Shown: positions 17,356 through 27,345 of the stretch, in pieces | Position numbering within the stretch: the first letter of the stretch is position 1 | How the letters are laid out: each line of letters opens with the position of its first letter | From: Roseibium suaedae | GTDB lineage: Bacteria > Pseudomonadota > Alphaproteobacteria > Rhizobiales > Stappiaceae | NCBI RefSeq assembly: GCF_900142725.1 | Contig: NZ_FRBW01000001.1 | Coordinates: forward strand, 1,364,001 to 1,428,000 | DNA length: 64,000 nucleotides | Reading direction: 5' to 3' | Program-made: the position numbers and the translations under genes | Notes under the pieces: model-generated | Database searches by the model: none | The model's input: only the letters and a program-made list of their open reading frames with translations | What the model was told of the DNA's origin: nothing

Positions 17356-18330
17356 TTAGCCCTTCTGATCTTCCAGCCGGTCGTTGGCCGGCGGCGGGGT
17401 GCGGGAGAGGTTGGCGATTTCCTTGCGCAACTCCGCGGTCATTTGGATCTCTGCCGCTTTCAGGGCAGGAGCAAGCTGTTCGGGGTTTCTCGCGCCGATA
17501 ATGGGGGCGGTGATCGCGTCGTGAGCACCCACCCAGGCGACAGCCAGAGACACCGGGTGAACGCCCATCTCTTCCGCAAACACGGTAAAGCGCTCGGCGA
17601 CTTCATAGACCCAGTCCTCACCATAGCGGGCGGCATACATGCTGTTGTCTGAAAGCCGTGTGCCCTCCGGTTTCACGCCGGGGCGGAACTTGCCGGACAG
17701 AAGGCCGCCGCCGACGGGACTATAGGAAATGACGCCAAGACCCTCGGATTTCGCAAGCGGCAGGATTTCCGCTTCGGCCTGGCGCTTGACCAGATTGTAC
17801 ATGGGCTGAAGCACGTCGAACCGGCTCCAGCCGCGCCGCTCGCTGATGCCCAGGGCCTTGGCCACCTGCCAGGCGGCATAGTTGCTGGCGCCGAGATAAA
17901 GAACCTTGCCCGCCCGCACCACATCTTCAAGTCCGCGCAGGGTTTCCTCCAGCGGCAGGGTGTCGTCGAACCGGTGCACGAAATAAACGTCCAGCCGGTC
18001 GGTGTTCATCCGCTTCAAGCTGGCCTCGACGGCACGGGCCACGTGGCGGCGGTTGGTGCCTCCGGAATTGGCATCGCTCCCCATCTTGCCATGCACTTTT
18101 GACGTGATGACCAGCTCGTCCCGTTCATGGGCGATCAGCTTGCCGAGAATGGTTTCGGCCGCGCCTGAGGAATAGACATCGGCACAATCGAAGAAGTTGA
18201 TGCCAGCATCGCGGCAGGCGCCATAGAGGCGTCCGGACGTTGCCTCATCCGCATCCCCGCCAAAGGACATGGTGCCGAAGCAAAGCTGCGACACCTGGAC
18301 GCCGGTCTGTCCCAAAGGCTTGAGTCTCAT
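17356..18330 (-). CDS. Aldo/keto reductase
   Basis: A 324-residue NADPH-dependent oxidoreductase with the TIM-barrel aldo/keto reductase fold. Visible are the opening MRLKPLGQTGVQVSQLCFGTMSF (residues 1-23), the catalytic Asp and Tyr in FFDCADVYSSGAAE, the Lys in ITSKVHGK and the His in VYFVHRFD, which complete the tetrad. The Ser/Arg-containing cofactor region near the C-terminus (IIGARNPEQL) also fits. It resembles YajO/TAS-type reductases, and its substrate is unknown. It is a single gene between a repeat region and the divergent parA-like gene. Confidence 0.92.
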   Translation of the reverse strand: MRLKPLGQTGVQVSQLCFGTMSFGGDADEATSGRLYGACRDAGINFFDCADVYSSGAAETILGKLIAHERDELVITSKVHGKMGSDANSGGTNRRHVARAVEASLKRMNTDRLDVYFVHRFDDTLPLEETLRGLEDVVRAGKVLYLGASNYAAWQVAKALGISERRGWSRFDVLQPMYNLVKRQAEAEILPLAKSEGLGVISYSPVGGGLLSGKFRPGVKPEGTRLSDNSMYAARYGEDWVYEVAERFTVFAEEMGVHPVSLAVAWVGAHDAITAPIIGARNPEQLAPALKAAEIQMTAELRKEIANLSRTPPPANDRLEDQKG

Positions 18331-18491
18331 GAATTCCTCCCAGAACTTGAATTGCCAGTCTGGGCACAGCAGACCGGATCTGGAGAGGGCCGTCCAGTGC
18401 AGAAAAGGGCTTGTCTGTTCTGCCGCTGCGTGACCTGTTGTCAGCGGCGATATTGCGGCGCAATATGGGAGCCGGAAACAGGAGACACCGG

Positions 18492-19130
18492 ATGTCGGGA
18501 AGAATACTCACGGTTGCGCAGCAAAAGGGCGGCTCCGGCAAGACGACGCTCACGGCGCATATTGCAGTCGGCCTTGCCCGCCAGACCGGAAACCCTGTCG
18601 CCATTCTTGATGTCGATCCGCAGGGCTCGCTCGGAACCTGGTTCGAGGCCCGCGAGCAGATGCTTGGCGAAGATGAGACCGGTCTCGTCTTCCGCACGGC
18701 CTCCGGCTGGGGTGCCCGGCGCGAGGCCCGGTCTCTGGCGAGGGATCACGCCTATGTGATCATCGACACGCCGCCGAAAACCGATGTGGATGCCAAGCCT
18801 GCCATCGATGCGGCGGATCTTGTCGTGGTGCCGATCCAGCCGACGCCGGTGGATCTGTGGGCGACCAGCCAGACCATCCAGCTGGCGGCCAGGGAAGACA
18901 CTCCGGCCATTCTGGTGCTGAACCGGGTGCCGCCACGCGCAGCGTTAACTGTCGAAATGGCGCAGGCCATGGGCGAATCTGGTTACGAGGCCCTGGCTTC
19001 GCGCCTCGGCAACCGGACGGCCTATGCCGCCTCCATGGGCAGCGGGCGCACGGTTCTGGAAACTGATGCTTCAGGAAAAGCTGCGGCCGAGGTCAGTGCC
19101 ATGATTGCAGAGCTCGTCGGAAAACTCTGA
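18492..19130 (+). CDS. ParA family ATPase, orphan
   Basis: A 212-residue MinD/ParA-type ATPase. The deviant Walker A loop KGGSGKTT is at residues 12-19, DVDPQGSLGTWFEAR is the A' motif, and IIDTPPKTD is the Walker B region. No helix-turn-helix precedes the ATPase domain and no parB gene adjoins, so this is an orphan of the kind used to place protein clusters or chromosomal cargo rather than a plasmid partition system. The ATG at 18492 has AGGAG upstream; the frame is open to 18411. It lies 150 bases before the alpha-2-macroglobulin gene, too far to be sure of an operon. Confidence 0.88.
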   Translation: MSGRILTVAQQKGGSGKTTLTAHIAVGLARQTGNPVAILDVDPQGSLGTWFEAREQMLGEDETGLVFRTASGWGARREARSLARDHAYVIIDTPPKTDVDAKPAIDAADLVVVPIQPTPVDLWATSQTIQLAAREDTPAILVLNRVPPRAALTVEMAQAMGESGYEALASRLGNRTAYAASMGSGRTVLETDASGKAAAEVSAMIAELVGKL

Positions 19131-19280
19131 TTTCCGCGCTTCGGCGGCCAGCGAAAAAAGACTCGTTCAAGTGGTGAATTGAAATGGTTTTCCGCAACGC
19201 GGGAACTTTTGACCTTGAGCCGGGCGGCGTTCTCGTGTTCCGTTCCCCTGAAGTTTTTTTATTCAGTCTGGGAGGGCGTC

Positions 19281-22200
19281 ATGTTTTTACGCGCCACGAA
19301 CCTTTTGAGCCATTTTTCGAAAGCAGATCAGCCACATCGCAAGACGTCCGCGCGTTGGCGGAGTGTTCTTGCCCTCGCGGCAGTTTCGGCCGCCCTTTTG
19401 GGCGCAGATGCCCTTTCAACTGCCAGTGCCCAGCAGTCGGGCAAGGACCGGCGCATCGTCACGATCGATGATGCCGATTTCTTCGGATCCGACTATCGCA
19501 CGGTCAAGAATGTGGATCTGGACGGCTGCAAGCTGGCCTGCCTTGGCGACAATCAGTGCCGGGCCTTCACCTTCAACACCTCCGCTGGCTGGTGTTTCCT
19601 GAAATCGGACTACGGCCAGCTCCAGAGCTTTGGCGGCGCGATTGCCGGCCGTGTGGTGGAAGTGGCCCAGAGCCGCCCGAGCCAGGAAGCAGACCGCAAG
19701 GCGGAACTGACCTTCCTGAACAAGCCGCAGTTTGAGGCTGCCACCACCTACGCCAGGAAAGTGGAGAAGAATGGGGACCCGGGCGGCCGCACCGTTGAGC
19801 AATTGCGCGATGAGGCCGCGCAGGCTCTGTCGAGCCGCAGTTTCTCGACCGCTGAATCCCGCCTGATGTCCCTGCTTTCCCTTGCTCCCTCCGATCTGGA
19901 GGCCTGGCAAGGCATGGTCGTTGCCCTTGTGCAGCAGAACCCGGATGACTGGAACGAGCGCGTGCGCCTGCGCCGCGACGCCATCTCCGCTTCGATCAAC
20001 GCTTATCTGCGCTCGATCGAACCCAATGAGCGCGCCCGGTCTCTTGATCTGCTCGGAACAGCCCTGTCGAACGAAAGTCTCTGGAAGGTCGCCATCAAGT
20101 CCTGGCGGGCGTCTCTGGCCCTGAACGACAGCACCGCTGTCCGCAGCCGCTATGAGGATGCGGTCAACAAATACGGCTTCCGTATTGTCGATCACCAGGT
20201 GGATTCCGATGCCGCCGCGCCCCGGATCTGCATCATCCTGTCCGATACCCTGCCCAAGGGCGAGGACATGTCTCCCTATGTCTCCGTCACCGGCAAGGGC
20301 TCGGTTTCCGTCGAGACCGGCGATGCCCAGGTCTGCGTCGATGGCGTCCAGCATGGGGAACGCTACCAGGTGACCGTCCGTTCGGGTCTTCCCGCGGCCG
20401 ATGGTGAGGTTCTGGAAAAGTCGTCCGACCTGACCGTTTATGTCCGCGACCGGTCTCCGGCCGTGCATTTCCTTGGCCGGGCCTATGTGCTGCCCTCCGG
20501 CGGCGAGCCGACCATTCCGGTCGTCTCCGTCAACACTTCGAAGGTGAAGGCGGAAGTCTTCCGCATTGGCGACCGGTCCCTGGCCAGCGCCATCCGGGAT
20601 GACCGCTTCCTGAACCAGATCTCGAATTATGGCAGCGAACAGATCACCGATGAGCAGGGGGAGAAGGTCTGGACCGGCACGGTCGAGACGGAAAACCGCC
20701 TCAATGACGACGTGACCACGGCCATTCCGTTCAAGGACCTGGGCATCGAGATGAAGCCCGGCGTCTATCTCATGACTGCCCGCTCCGAACTCGACAAGGA
20801 TGAATGGGGCCTGATGGCGACCCAGTGGTTCATCGTGTCCGATCTGGGGCTGACCTCGCTCAGCGCGCCTGACGGGGTGGCCGTCAACGTCCGGTCGCTC
20901 AACACGGCCAAGGCCCTGGAAGGCGTGACCGTCCGTCTGGTCGCCATCAACAACGAGATTCTGGGCGAAGCGAAAAGCGACAGCGATGGTCTGGCCCGCT
21001 TTGCGGCCGGTCTCACCCGTGGCCGGGGCGGAATGGCGCCCGGTCTCGTGATCGCGGAGACGGCGGAAGGGGACTATTCCTTCCTAGATCTGCGCAAGCC
21101 CGCCTTCGATCTGTCCGACCGAGGCGTTGAAGGCCGTCCGGCTCCAGGTCCGCTTGATGTCTTCACCTGGACCGACCGTGGTATCTACAAGGGCGGCGAG
21201 ACCGTTCACGCCCAGGCCATGATCCGCACGGCCAAGGCCGTGTCGCAGGAAGGACTGCCGCTGACCTTCAAGATCATCCGCCCGGATGGGGTCGAGCACT
21301 CCCGTCAGGTGGTGCAGGATCAGGGCCTTGGCGGCTATGTTCTCGATGTGCCGCTGGCTTCCGGAACCCAGCAGGGCGTCTGGTCCTGGGAGGTCTATGC
21401 AGATCCCAAGGGCGCGTCCCTGTCGCAGGCGACGTTCCTCGTTGAGGACTACCAGCCGGAGCGCGTGGATTTCGCCCTGGAAACCGAAGCAAAGGTCTTC
21501 GACCGTCAGGCGCCGACGCCGATATCGCTTGAGGCCCGGTTCCTCTATGGCTCCCCGGCCAGCGGCCAGAGCCTTGAAGGGGATGTGATCGTGACCCCGG
21601 TGCGCAGCCTTGCGGCCCGCCCTGGCTATGTGTTCGGTCTTGCCGACAGCGAAACCTACCCGTCCCGCGACAGCCTGCCGGGCGGTCTCACGACCGATGA
21701 CGAAGGCAAGCTGAGCTTCAACGTCACCTTGCCGGAATTGCAGGAAACCACGGCGCTCTACAAGGGCCAGCTGGTTGCCCGTCTGGTCGAGGCCGGCGGC
21801 CGTTACGTCGAGCGCCGGCTGGATCTGCCGGTGACGGCTGATGGCCCGCGCGTCGGCATCCGTCCGCTGTTTGAAAGCGGAGTGGATGAAGGCGGACAGG
21901 CTGAATTCCAGGTGATCCTGGTAGACGCGGAAGGCAAGACGATTGCCGCCGATGGCCTCGCCTGGTCCCTGTCCAAGATCAACCGCCGTTATCAGTGGTA
22001 CCGCAGTGACGGGTCCTGGTCTTACGAGCCCATTACCTCCGTCTCCCGCGTTGCCAATGGCAAGCTGGATCTGGGGGCTGGTGAGCCGGCCCGCCTGGCG
22101 CTGCCTGTCGAATGGGGCCGCTACCGTCTGGAAATCCAGGCCCGGGGCGATATGCCGACGGCGACCAGCGTCGAGTTTTCGGCCGGCTGGTACAGCGCGG

Positions 22201-24848
22201 ACGCAACTTCCGAGACCCCGGACTATCTCGACGTCGGTCTCGACAAGAAGACTTACCGGGCCGGTGAAACAGCTGTTCTGCGGCTTGTTTCCCAGGAAGG
22301 CGGCATTGCGCTCGTCAACGTGGTCTCGGGCGGTCTGATCAGCTCGCGCACAGTGACGGTCGATGCAGGCACGGCGGAAGTTTCCCTGCCGGTCACCGAC
22401 GACTGGGGGGCAGGGGCCTATGTCACGGCCAGCCTTTACCGCCCGATGGATCTGGCGGAAAGACGGATGCCCAGCCGCTCTGTCGGCCTGACCTGGCTTC
22501 AGGTGGAGCCGGGCGACCGGGATCTGGATGTTCAGCTCGACACGCCGGATCATATCCTGCCGTCGACCACGCTGGACGTGCCGCTGCGCATTGCCAATCT
22601 GAAGGCGGGCGAGGAAGCCTATGTCACGCTTGCGGCTGTCGATGTGGGTATCCTGAACCTCACCGGCTTCGAGCCTCCGGCACCGGAAGACTGGTATTTC
22701 GGCCAGCGCCGTCTGGGCGCAGAGATGCGGGATCTTTACGGCCAGCTCATCGACCGGACCGTCGGAACGCTCGGCAAGGTCCGCTCGGGCGGGGATGGCG
22801 GTGCCATGCGCCTGAATGCTCCGCCGCCGGAAGAAGAGCCGCTTGCGCTGTTCTCCGGCCTGATCAAGGTGGATGATGAAGGCAAGGCGACGGTCAGCTT
22901 CGACATCCCGGCTTTCAACGGCAAGGTGCGGATCATGGCTGTGGCCTGGTCGGCCAAGGGCGTCGGCCACGGTGTGGCGGATGTGGAAGTGCGGGCGCCG
23001 GTGGTCATGACCTCCAGCCTCCCGGCTTTCCTTGCGCCTAGCGACACCTCCCGTATGCAGCTTGAGATCGACAATGTGGACGGGGCCGCCGGATCCTATG
23101 ACCTGACCCTGTCGGTGGAAGGACAGGCAGAGCTCGGGGAAGGGGCTGCCGAGGTCCGTCAGCTTGAGCTTGAGCCTGGCAAGAAAGCCCGTGTTCTGGT
23201 TCCGCTGGCTGCGGGCACGGAAACCGGCATGGCCACGGTCTATGCCGCATTGACGGCACCCGATGGCTCCGAGACGGTCAAGCGCATGTCGCTGCCGATC
23301 AAGGACACCCAGCCGGAACTGACGCGCCGCTCGCTCTTCTCGCTCAATGCGGGCAACAGCGTGACCCTGGACCGCGACCTTTATGAGGGCCTGCGTCCGG
23401 GCTCGGTGAAGGTAACTGTCACGGCGGGCGGGGCTGCCCGTATTGATGTGGCGGGTCTTCTGGATGCGCTGGACCGGTATCCCTATGGCTGCACGGAACA
23501 GACCACCAGCCGGGCCTTGCCGCTGCTTTATCTCAATGAAGTGGCAAGTGCGGCTGGCCTTGGGTCCGATCCGGAAATCCGGGAACGGGTGACAAAGGCC
23601 ATCGCCCGGGTTCTGGCCAACCAGTCTTCCAACGGCTCTTTCGGCCTCTGGAACAGCTATGGCAATGACGACCCATGGCTGGATGCCTATGTGGCGGACT
23701 TCCTGACCCGGGCCAAGGAAAAGGGCTATTCCGTTCCGGATCTGGCCTTTACCCAGGCGCTCGACAATCTGGAAAACCAGCTGTCCTATGCGTCCGACTT
23801 CCAGAATGGCGGTGAAGCGATTGCTTACGGGCTCTATGTCCTGTCCCGCAATGGCCGCGCCTCCATGGGGGACCTGCGCTATTATCTGGATGCCAAGCTT
23901 GCCCAGTTCGCAACGCCGCTTGCCAAGGCCCAGCTGGCCGCAAGCCTGTCGCTCTATGGGGAGCAGGCGCGTGCCAAGACCGGCTTTGACGCGGCGATCC
24001 AGGCTCTGGACATGATGCCGTCGCGCAACTACCGGGAAGACTACGGCACGCCGCTGCGCGACAGTGCCGGCGTCCTGACCTATGTGGCGGGATCAACTGC
24101 CGCTCTGGAAGCCGAACAGAAAGAGGCAAGCCAGATCGTCCAGCAGGAGCAGGAAGCGTCCAAGAGCTATTCCACACAGGATATGGCCTGGCTGCTGATG
24201 GCGGCTCAGGAGCTGAATGCCAAGGCGCAGGCGACGAGCCTTTCGGTCAATGGCACCATGTCGGATGGCCGGCTGGTCTGGTCCTTCGATGCGGCCAGCC
24301 TGGAAAATGACGGTGCGGTGATCCAGAATCAGGGCTCTTCGGCCTCGGATCTTCTGGTCAGCGTCGCCGGTCAGCCGGTGACGCCGGAACCCGCAGGCGG
24401 CAACGACTATACCATCGAGCGTCAGCTCTATGATCTCGACGGCAATCCGGTCGACCCGGATGCGGTTCCGGTCAACACGCGCATTGCCGTGGTGATCACC
24501 GTCCGGGCTCTGAGCGAAGTGCCGGGACGTCTGATGGTGGTCGACCGGATTCCGGCAGGCCTTGCCATCGACAACCCGCGGCTGGTGCGGTCGGGCAGCA
24601 TTGCGGCTCTGGACTGGCTGACCTCTGTGGATCAGCCCGAACATGCCCAGTTCCGGAACGACAGCTTTGAAGTGGCCATCAATGAATCGCGCATGGATGG
24701 GTCGGAGCACAGCTTCGTCTATCTGGCCCGTGCGGTGACGCCCGGCACCTATGCCCATCCGCCGGCAACGGTTGAGGACATGTACCGCCCCGAGCGCCAC
24801 GCGATTGGTGAAACCAGCCAGTTCACGGTTCTCGGACCGGTCCGCTAA
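19281..24848 (+). CDS. Alpha-2-macroglobulin family protein with N-terminal PAN domain
   Basis: Bacterial alpha-2-macroglobulins sit in the periplasm and trap incoming proteases through a thioester. This 1855-residue protein has a signal segment (residues about 22-50, ending TASAQQ) and a PAN/apple-like domain at about 60-115 (DLDGCKLACLGDNQCRAF, with a third Cys in GWCFL). A long series of macroglobulin domains follows, with the thioester motif CTEQ at Cys1404-Gln1407 inside PYGCTEQTTSRALPLLY, then an alpha-toroid region. The C-terminal DRIPAGLAIDNPR domain ends it. The ATG at 19281 has GGGAGG six bases upstream. It lies 14 bases before pbpC, the partner seen in E. coli yfhM-pbpC. The family model is trap and repair; the PAN domain may bind protein or glycan. 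Confidence 0.94.
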   Translation: MFLRATNLLSHFSKADQPHRKTSARWRSVLALAAVSAALLGADALSTASAQQSGKDRRIVTIDDADFFGSDYRTVKNVDLDGCKLACLGDNQCRAFTFNTSAGWCFLKSDYGQLQSFGGAIAGRVVEVAQSRPSQEADRKAELTFLNKPQFEAATTYARKVEKNGDPGGRTVEQLRDEAAQALSSRSFSTAESRLMSLLSLAPSDLEAWQGMVVALVQQNPDDWNERVRLRRDAISASINAYLRSIEPNERARSLDLLGTALSNESLWKVAIKSWRASLALNDSTAVRSRYEDAVNKYGFRIVDHQVDSDAAAPRICIILSDTLPKGEDMSPYVSVTGKGSVSVETGDAQVCVDGVQHGERYQVTVRSGLPAADGEVLEKSSDLTVYVRDRSPAVHFLGRAYVLPSGGEPTIPVVSVNTSKVKAEVFRIGDRSLASAIRDDRFLNQISNYGSEQITDEQGEKVWTGTVETENRLNDDVTTAIPFKDLGIEMKPGVYLMTARSELDKDEWGLMATQWFIVSDLGLTSLSAPDGVAVNVRSLNTAKALEGVTVRLVAINNEILGEAKSDSDGLARFAAGLTRGRGGMAPGLVIAETAEGDYSFLDLRKPAFDLSDRGVEGRPAPGPLDVFTWTDRGIYKGGETVHAQAMIRTAKAVSQEGLPLTFKIIRPDGVEHSRQVVQDQGLGGYVLDVPLASGTQQGVWSWEVYADPKGASLSQATFLVEDYQPERVDFALETEAKVFDRQAPTPISLEARFLYGSPASGQSLEGDVIVTPVRSLAARPGYVFGLADSETYPSRDSLPGGLTTDDEGKLSFNVTLPELQETTALYKGQLVARLVEAGGRYVERRLDLPVTADGPRVGIRPLFESGVDEGGQAEFQVILVDAEGKTIAADGLAWSLSKINRRYQWYRSDGSWSYEPITSVSRVANGKLDLGAGEPARLALPVEWGRYRLEIQARGDMPTATSVEFSAGWYSADATSETPDYLDVGLDKKTYRAGETAVLRLVSQEGGIALVNVVSGGLISSRTVTVDAGTAEVSLPVTDDWGAGAYVTASLYRPMDLAERRMPSRSVGLTWLQVEPGDRDLDVQLDTPDHILPSTTLDVPLRIANLKAGEEAYVTLAAVDVGILNLTGFEPPAPEDWYFGQRRLGAEMRDLYGQLIDRTVGTLGKVRSGGDGGAMRLNAPPPEEEPLALFSGLIKVDDEGKATVSFDIPAFNGKVRIMAVAWSAKGVGHGVADVEVRAPVVMTSSLPAFLAPSDTSRMQLEIDNVDGAAGSYDLTLSVEGQAELGEGAAEVRQLELEPGKKARVLVPLAAGTETGMATVYAALTAPDGSETVKRMSLPIKDTQPELTRRSLFSLNAGNSVTLDRDLYEGLRPGSVKVTVTAGGAARIDVAGLLDALDRYPYGCTEQTTSRALPLLYLNEVASAAGLGSDPEIRERVTKAIARVLANQSSNGSFGLWNSYGNDDPWLDAYVADFLTRAKEKGYSVPDLAFTQALDNLENQLSYASDFQNGGEAIAYGLYVLSRNGRASMGDLRYYLDAKLAQFATPLAKAQLAASLSLYGEQARAKTGFDAAIQALDMMPSRNYREDYGTPLRDSAGVLTYVAGSTAALEAEQKEASQIVQQEQEASKSYSTQDMAWLLMAAQELNAKAQATSLSVNGTMSDGRLVWSFDAASLENDGAVIQNQGSSASDLLVSVAGQPVTPEPAGGNDYTIERQLYDLDGNPVDPDAVPVNTRIAVVITVRALSEVPGRLMVVDRIPAGLAIDNPRLVRSGSIAALDWLTSVDQPEHAQFRNDSFEVAINESRMDGSEHSFVYLARAVTPGTYAHPPATVEDMYRPERHAIGETSQFTVLGPVR

Positions 24849-24862
24849 GAGCTGTCACCCAG

Positions 24863-27007
24863 ATGAAAGACAAGGCGCGGGACGGGAGACGGGCAAGCTG
24901 GCGGCGGCGCATGCGCTATGCCGCCGGCGGGACTGCTCTCTGTCTCGCGCTGGCCATCGGGGCGGGCGCGAAGATCGCCTATGATGTCTCGAGCCTGCCG
25001 CCCTTGGCGGGTGCCGCAGGCATTACCCTGTCGCCGGTCGTTCTCGACCGGAATGACAGGCTGCTCAGATCCTTTACGAGCAAGGATGACAAGTGGCGGC
25101 TGCCGGTCGAGCTCGCCGACGTCGATCCACTCTATATCCGGATGCTGCTGGCCTATGAGGATGGCCGCTTCCATGAGCACCACGGCGTGGATCCTCTGGC
25201 CGTTCTGCGCGCAAGCGGTCAGATGCTCACCTCCGGCCGGATCGTATCCGGTGGCTCGACCCTGACCATGCAGGTTGCCCGCCTGCTCCGGGAAGGCTCC
25301 ACACGCTCCCTCCAGGCCAAATATGATCAGGCCATCACGGCGCTGAAGCTGGAGGAAACCTATTCCAAGGAAGAGATCCTTCATCTCTATCTTCTCAGGG
25401 CTCCTTTCGGGGGCAATCTGGAAGGTGTCCGCGCCGCCAGTCTCGTCTGGTTCGGCAAGGAGCCGTCGCGCCTGACACCGGCAGAGGCCGCCTTGCTTGT
25501 CGCCTTGCCCCAATCGCCTGAGGCCCGCCGGCCGGACCGGTTTGCGGACAATGCTCGCGCTGCCCGTGACCGGGTGCTGGCCCGGGCTGCCGGAGCTCTT
25601 GTCATCAGTGCCGAGGAAGCAGAGGCTGCGAAGAAAGACAGTGTTCCGGCTGCACGGCGGGACATGCCCTTCCTGGCAGCCCACGCCGCCCGGCAGGCCG
25701 TGACCAGTAATCCGGAGGCGACGGTCCATCGTCTGACGCTTGAGCGGGACCTTCAATCAAATCTCGAAGCGCTGGTGCGGCGCTATGTGCAGAGCCTCGG
25801 GCCGCGCATCTCTGCCGCCGTTCTGGTGGCCGACCATGCCACGGGCGAGATTCTCGCCTCCGTCGGTTCGCCCGGTCTTCTGGATGAGGCGCGTCTTGGC
25901 CATGTAGACATGACCGAGGCGCTGCGGTCTCCGGGCTCGACGCTCAAGCCCTTTATCTATGGCCTGGCCTTTGAAGAGGGCATTGCCCACCCGGAAAGCT
26001 TCGTTGATGACCGGCCGATCGACATTGCCGGCTACCGTCCGACCAACTTCGACATGGGCTATCAGGGGCGGGTCACGGTTCGTGAAGCGCTGCAGATGTC
26101 GCTGAACACGCCGGCCATCCAGTTGCTCGAAGCTGTCGGTCCTTCCAAGCTGATGGCGCGAATGAAGCGGGCAGGGGTGTCGCCGGCAATGTCCGGGGAC
26201 AAGGCTCCGGGCCTCGCCATTGGTCTCGGCGGACTGGGGCTCAGCCTCAAGGATCTGGTGACGCTCTATTCGGCGTTGGCGGAAGGGGGGCGGATCCGCC
26301 CCTTGAGCCTCTATCGCGATTCTCATGGTCTGCCCGTGCGCCCGGACAGGGGCGGGCAAGATCCGCTGCTGCCGCTGCTTGACCCGATTGCCGCATGGCA
26401 TGTGGGCGACATTCTGACCGGCCTGCCCCAGCCCTGGGCGGCCGGAGCTGCCAAGATCGCCTACAAGACCGGCACATCCTATGGCTATAGAGACGCCTGG
26501 GCCGTGGGATTCGACGGGCGGCATGTCATTGCGGTGTGGACAGGGCGGGCGGATGGGACCCCGGTTCCGGGGCAGACTGGTGCCTTGAGTGCGTCTCCGC
26601 TTCTGTTCGAAGCCTTTCAGAGACTGAAGGGCGAAAGGCAGCCCTTGAAAGAGCGCCCAGCGGGAGTGCTTGCCATGACCACGGGCGAGTTGCCGATCCC
26701 GCTTCGCCATGCCCGCGTTGCTCAGCCGGAGAGCACTGCCCAGTCCCGTCCGCTCAAGATCACCTATCCGCCGGATGGCGCATTGGTGGATCTCGGGCTT
26801 GCCCAAGGCCCTCAGGAGCAGCATGCCCTGACCGTGAAGCTGGAAGGCGGGCGGCGTCCCTATACCTGGTTCGTCAACGGCGCGCCGGTCGAAACGGCAT
26901 TGTTCCGCAAGGAGCTGGTCTGGACACCGGACGGGGCAGGATTCGCGAGTGTCTCGGTGCTGGATGCGGACGGTCAGGCGTCCAGGATCGATATCTCCCT
27001 GAAATAG
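24863..27007 (+). CDS. pbpC: Penicillin-binding protein 1C
   Basis: PBP1C is a bifunctional class A penicillin-binding protein in the inner membrane facing the periplasm. The 714-residue product has a basic N-terminus and one membrane anchor (residues about 19-38). The GT51 glycosyltransferase domain follows, with AYEDGRFHEHHGVDP and GGSTLTMQVARLL. The transpeptidase domain has SxxK at Ser359-Lys362 (GSTLKPF), SLNTPA, and KTGTSYGYRDAW. A C-terminal BiPBP_C beta domain (about 640-714) is typical of PBP1C. The gene follows the alpha-2-macroglobulin gene by 14 bases, so the two are co-expressed. The proposed division of labour is protease trapping plus wall repair, inferred from the conserved pairing. 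Confidence 0.95.
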   Translation: MKDKARDGRRASWRRRMRYAAGGTALCLALAIGAGAKIAYDVSSLPPLAGAAGITLSPVVLDRNDRLLRSFTSKDDKWRLPVELADVDPLYIRMLLAYEDGRFHEHHGVDPLAVLRASGQMLTSGRIVSGGSTLTMQVARLLREGSTRSLQAKYDQAITALKLEETYSKEEILHLYLLRAPFGGNLEGVRAASLVWFGKEPSRLTPAEAALLVALPQSPEARRPDRFADNARAARDRVLARAAGALVISAEEAEAAKKDSVPAARRDMPFLAAHAARQAVTSNPEATVHRLTLERDLQSNLEALVRRYVQSLGPRISAAVLVADHATGEILASVGSPGLLDEARLGHVDMTEALRSPGSTLKPFIYGLAFEEGIAHPESFVDDRPIDIAGYRPTNFDMGYQGRVTVREALQMSLNTPAIQLLEAVGPSKLMARMKRAGVSPAMSGDKAPGLAIGLGGLGLSLKDLVTLYSALAEGGRIRPLSLYRDSHGLPVRPDRGGQDPLLPLLDPIAAWHVGDILTGLPQPWAAGAAKIAYKTGTSYGYRDAWAVGFDGRHVIAVWTGRADGTPVPGQTGALSASPLLFEAFQRLKGERQPLKERPAGVLAMTTGELPIPLRHARVAQPESTAQSRPLKITYPPDGALVDLGLAQGPQEQHALTVKLEGGRRPYTWFVNGAPVETALFRKELVWTPDGAGFASVSVLDADGQASRIDISLK

Positions 27008-27019
27008 GGGTTTCGATTC

Positions 27020-27040
27020 AGAGGTTGATACCAAACCTCT
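27020..27040 (+). terminator. Hairpin after pbpC
   Basis: AGAGGTT (27020-27026) pairs perfectly with AACCTCT (27034-27040) across a 7-base loop, 12 bases past the pbpC stop codon. It lacks a T-run (CAAACC follows). It may be a weak terminator or a 3' protecting structure for the A2M-pbpC mRNA. Confidence 0.45.
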
Positions 27041-27050
27041 CAAACCGTCT

Positions 27051-27345
27051 TCCCGGACGCAGCGAAGCAGAGATCCGGGACCCACTCATTTGCAGAGTTT
27101 CAGCACAGACACACTCAGCTGAACTTTTACACCGAAGTGCAATTCTCAGCGTCGGGCGATATCCTGTAGCTCTCTCGCGAAAAGCTAGGCGAGCAGGCCC
27201 CGGGTCTCGCATTGCTCGCCCGGGGTGACAAGCGGATGGGTTTGCAAGGGGAGCTGGCCAAGTCAGCCTTTCCGCATGAGAAGTCCCATCCGTCTTCGTC
27301 CTGCCATGGCTTGACCATGGCATCCATGCCGTAACCTCACCCCAC
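27051..27345. repeat. Composite intergenic repeat, copy 2
   Basis: It carries the same three modules as 12203-12505 in a rearranged layout. Module B is at 27051-27085 (TCCCGGA...TCCGGGA palindrome), module A at 27202-27229 (inverted relative to copy 1) and module C at about 27237-27345 (same orientation). Module C contains a perfect GCCATGG/CCATGGC hairpin around CTTGA. The unique stretch 27086-27201 has no counterpart in copy 1. Confidence 0.75.

Noticed and set aside
18492-19130. ParA as a sign of an integrated plasmid or phage partition module
   Set aside because: There is no ParB, centromere-like repeats or replication gene nearby, and neighbours are ordinary chromosomal genes.
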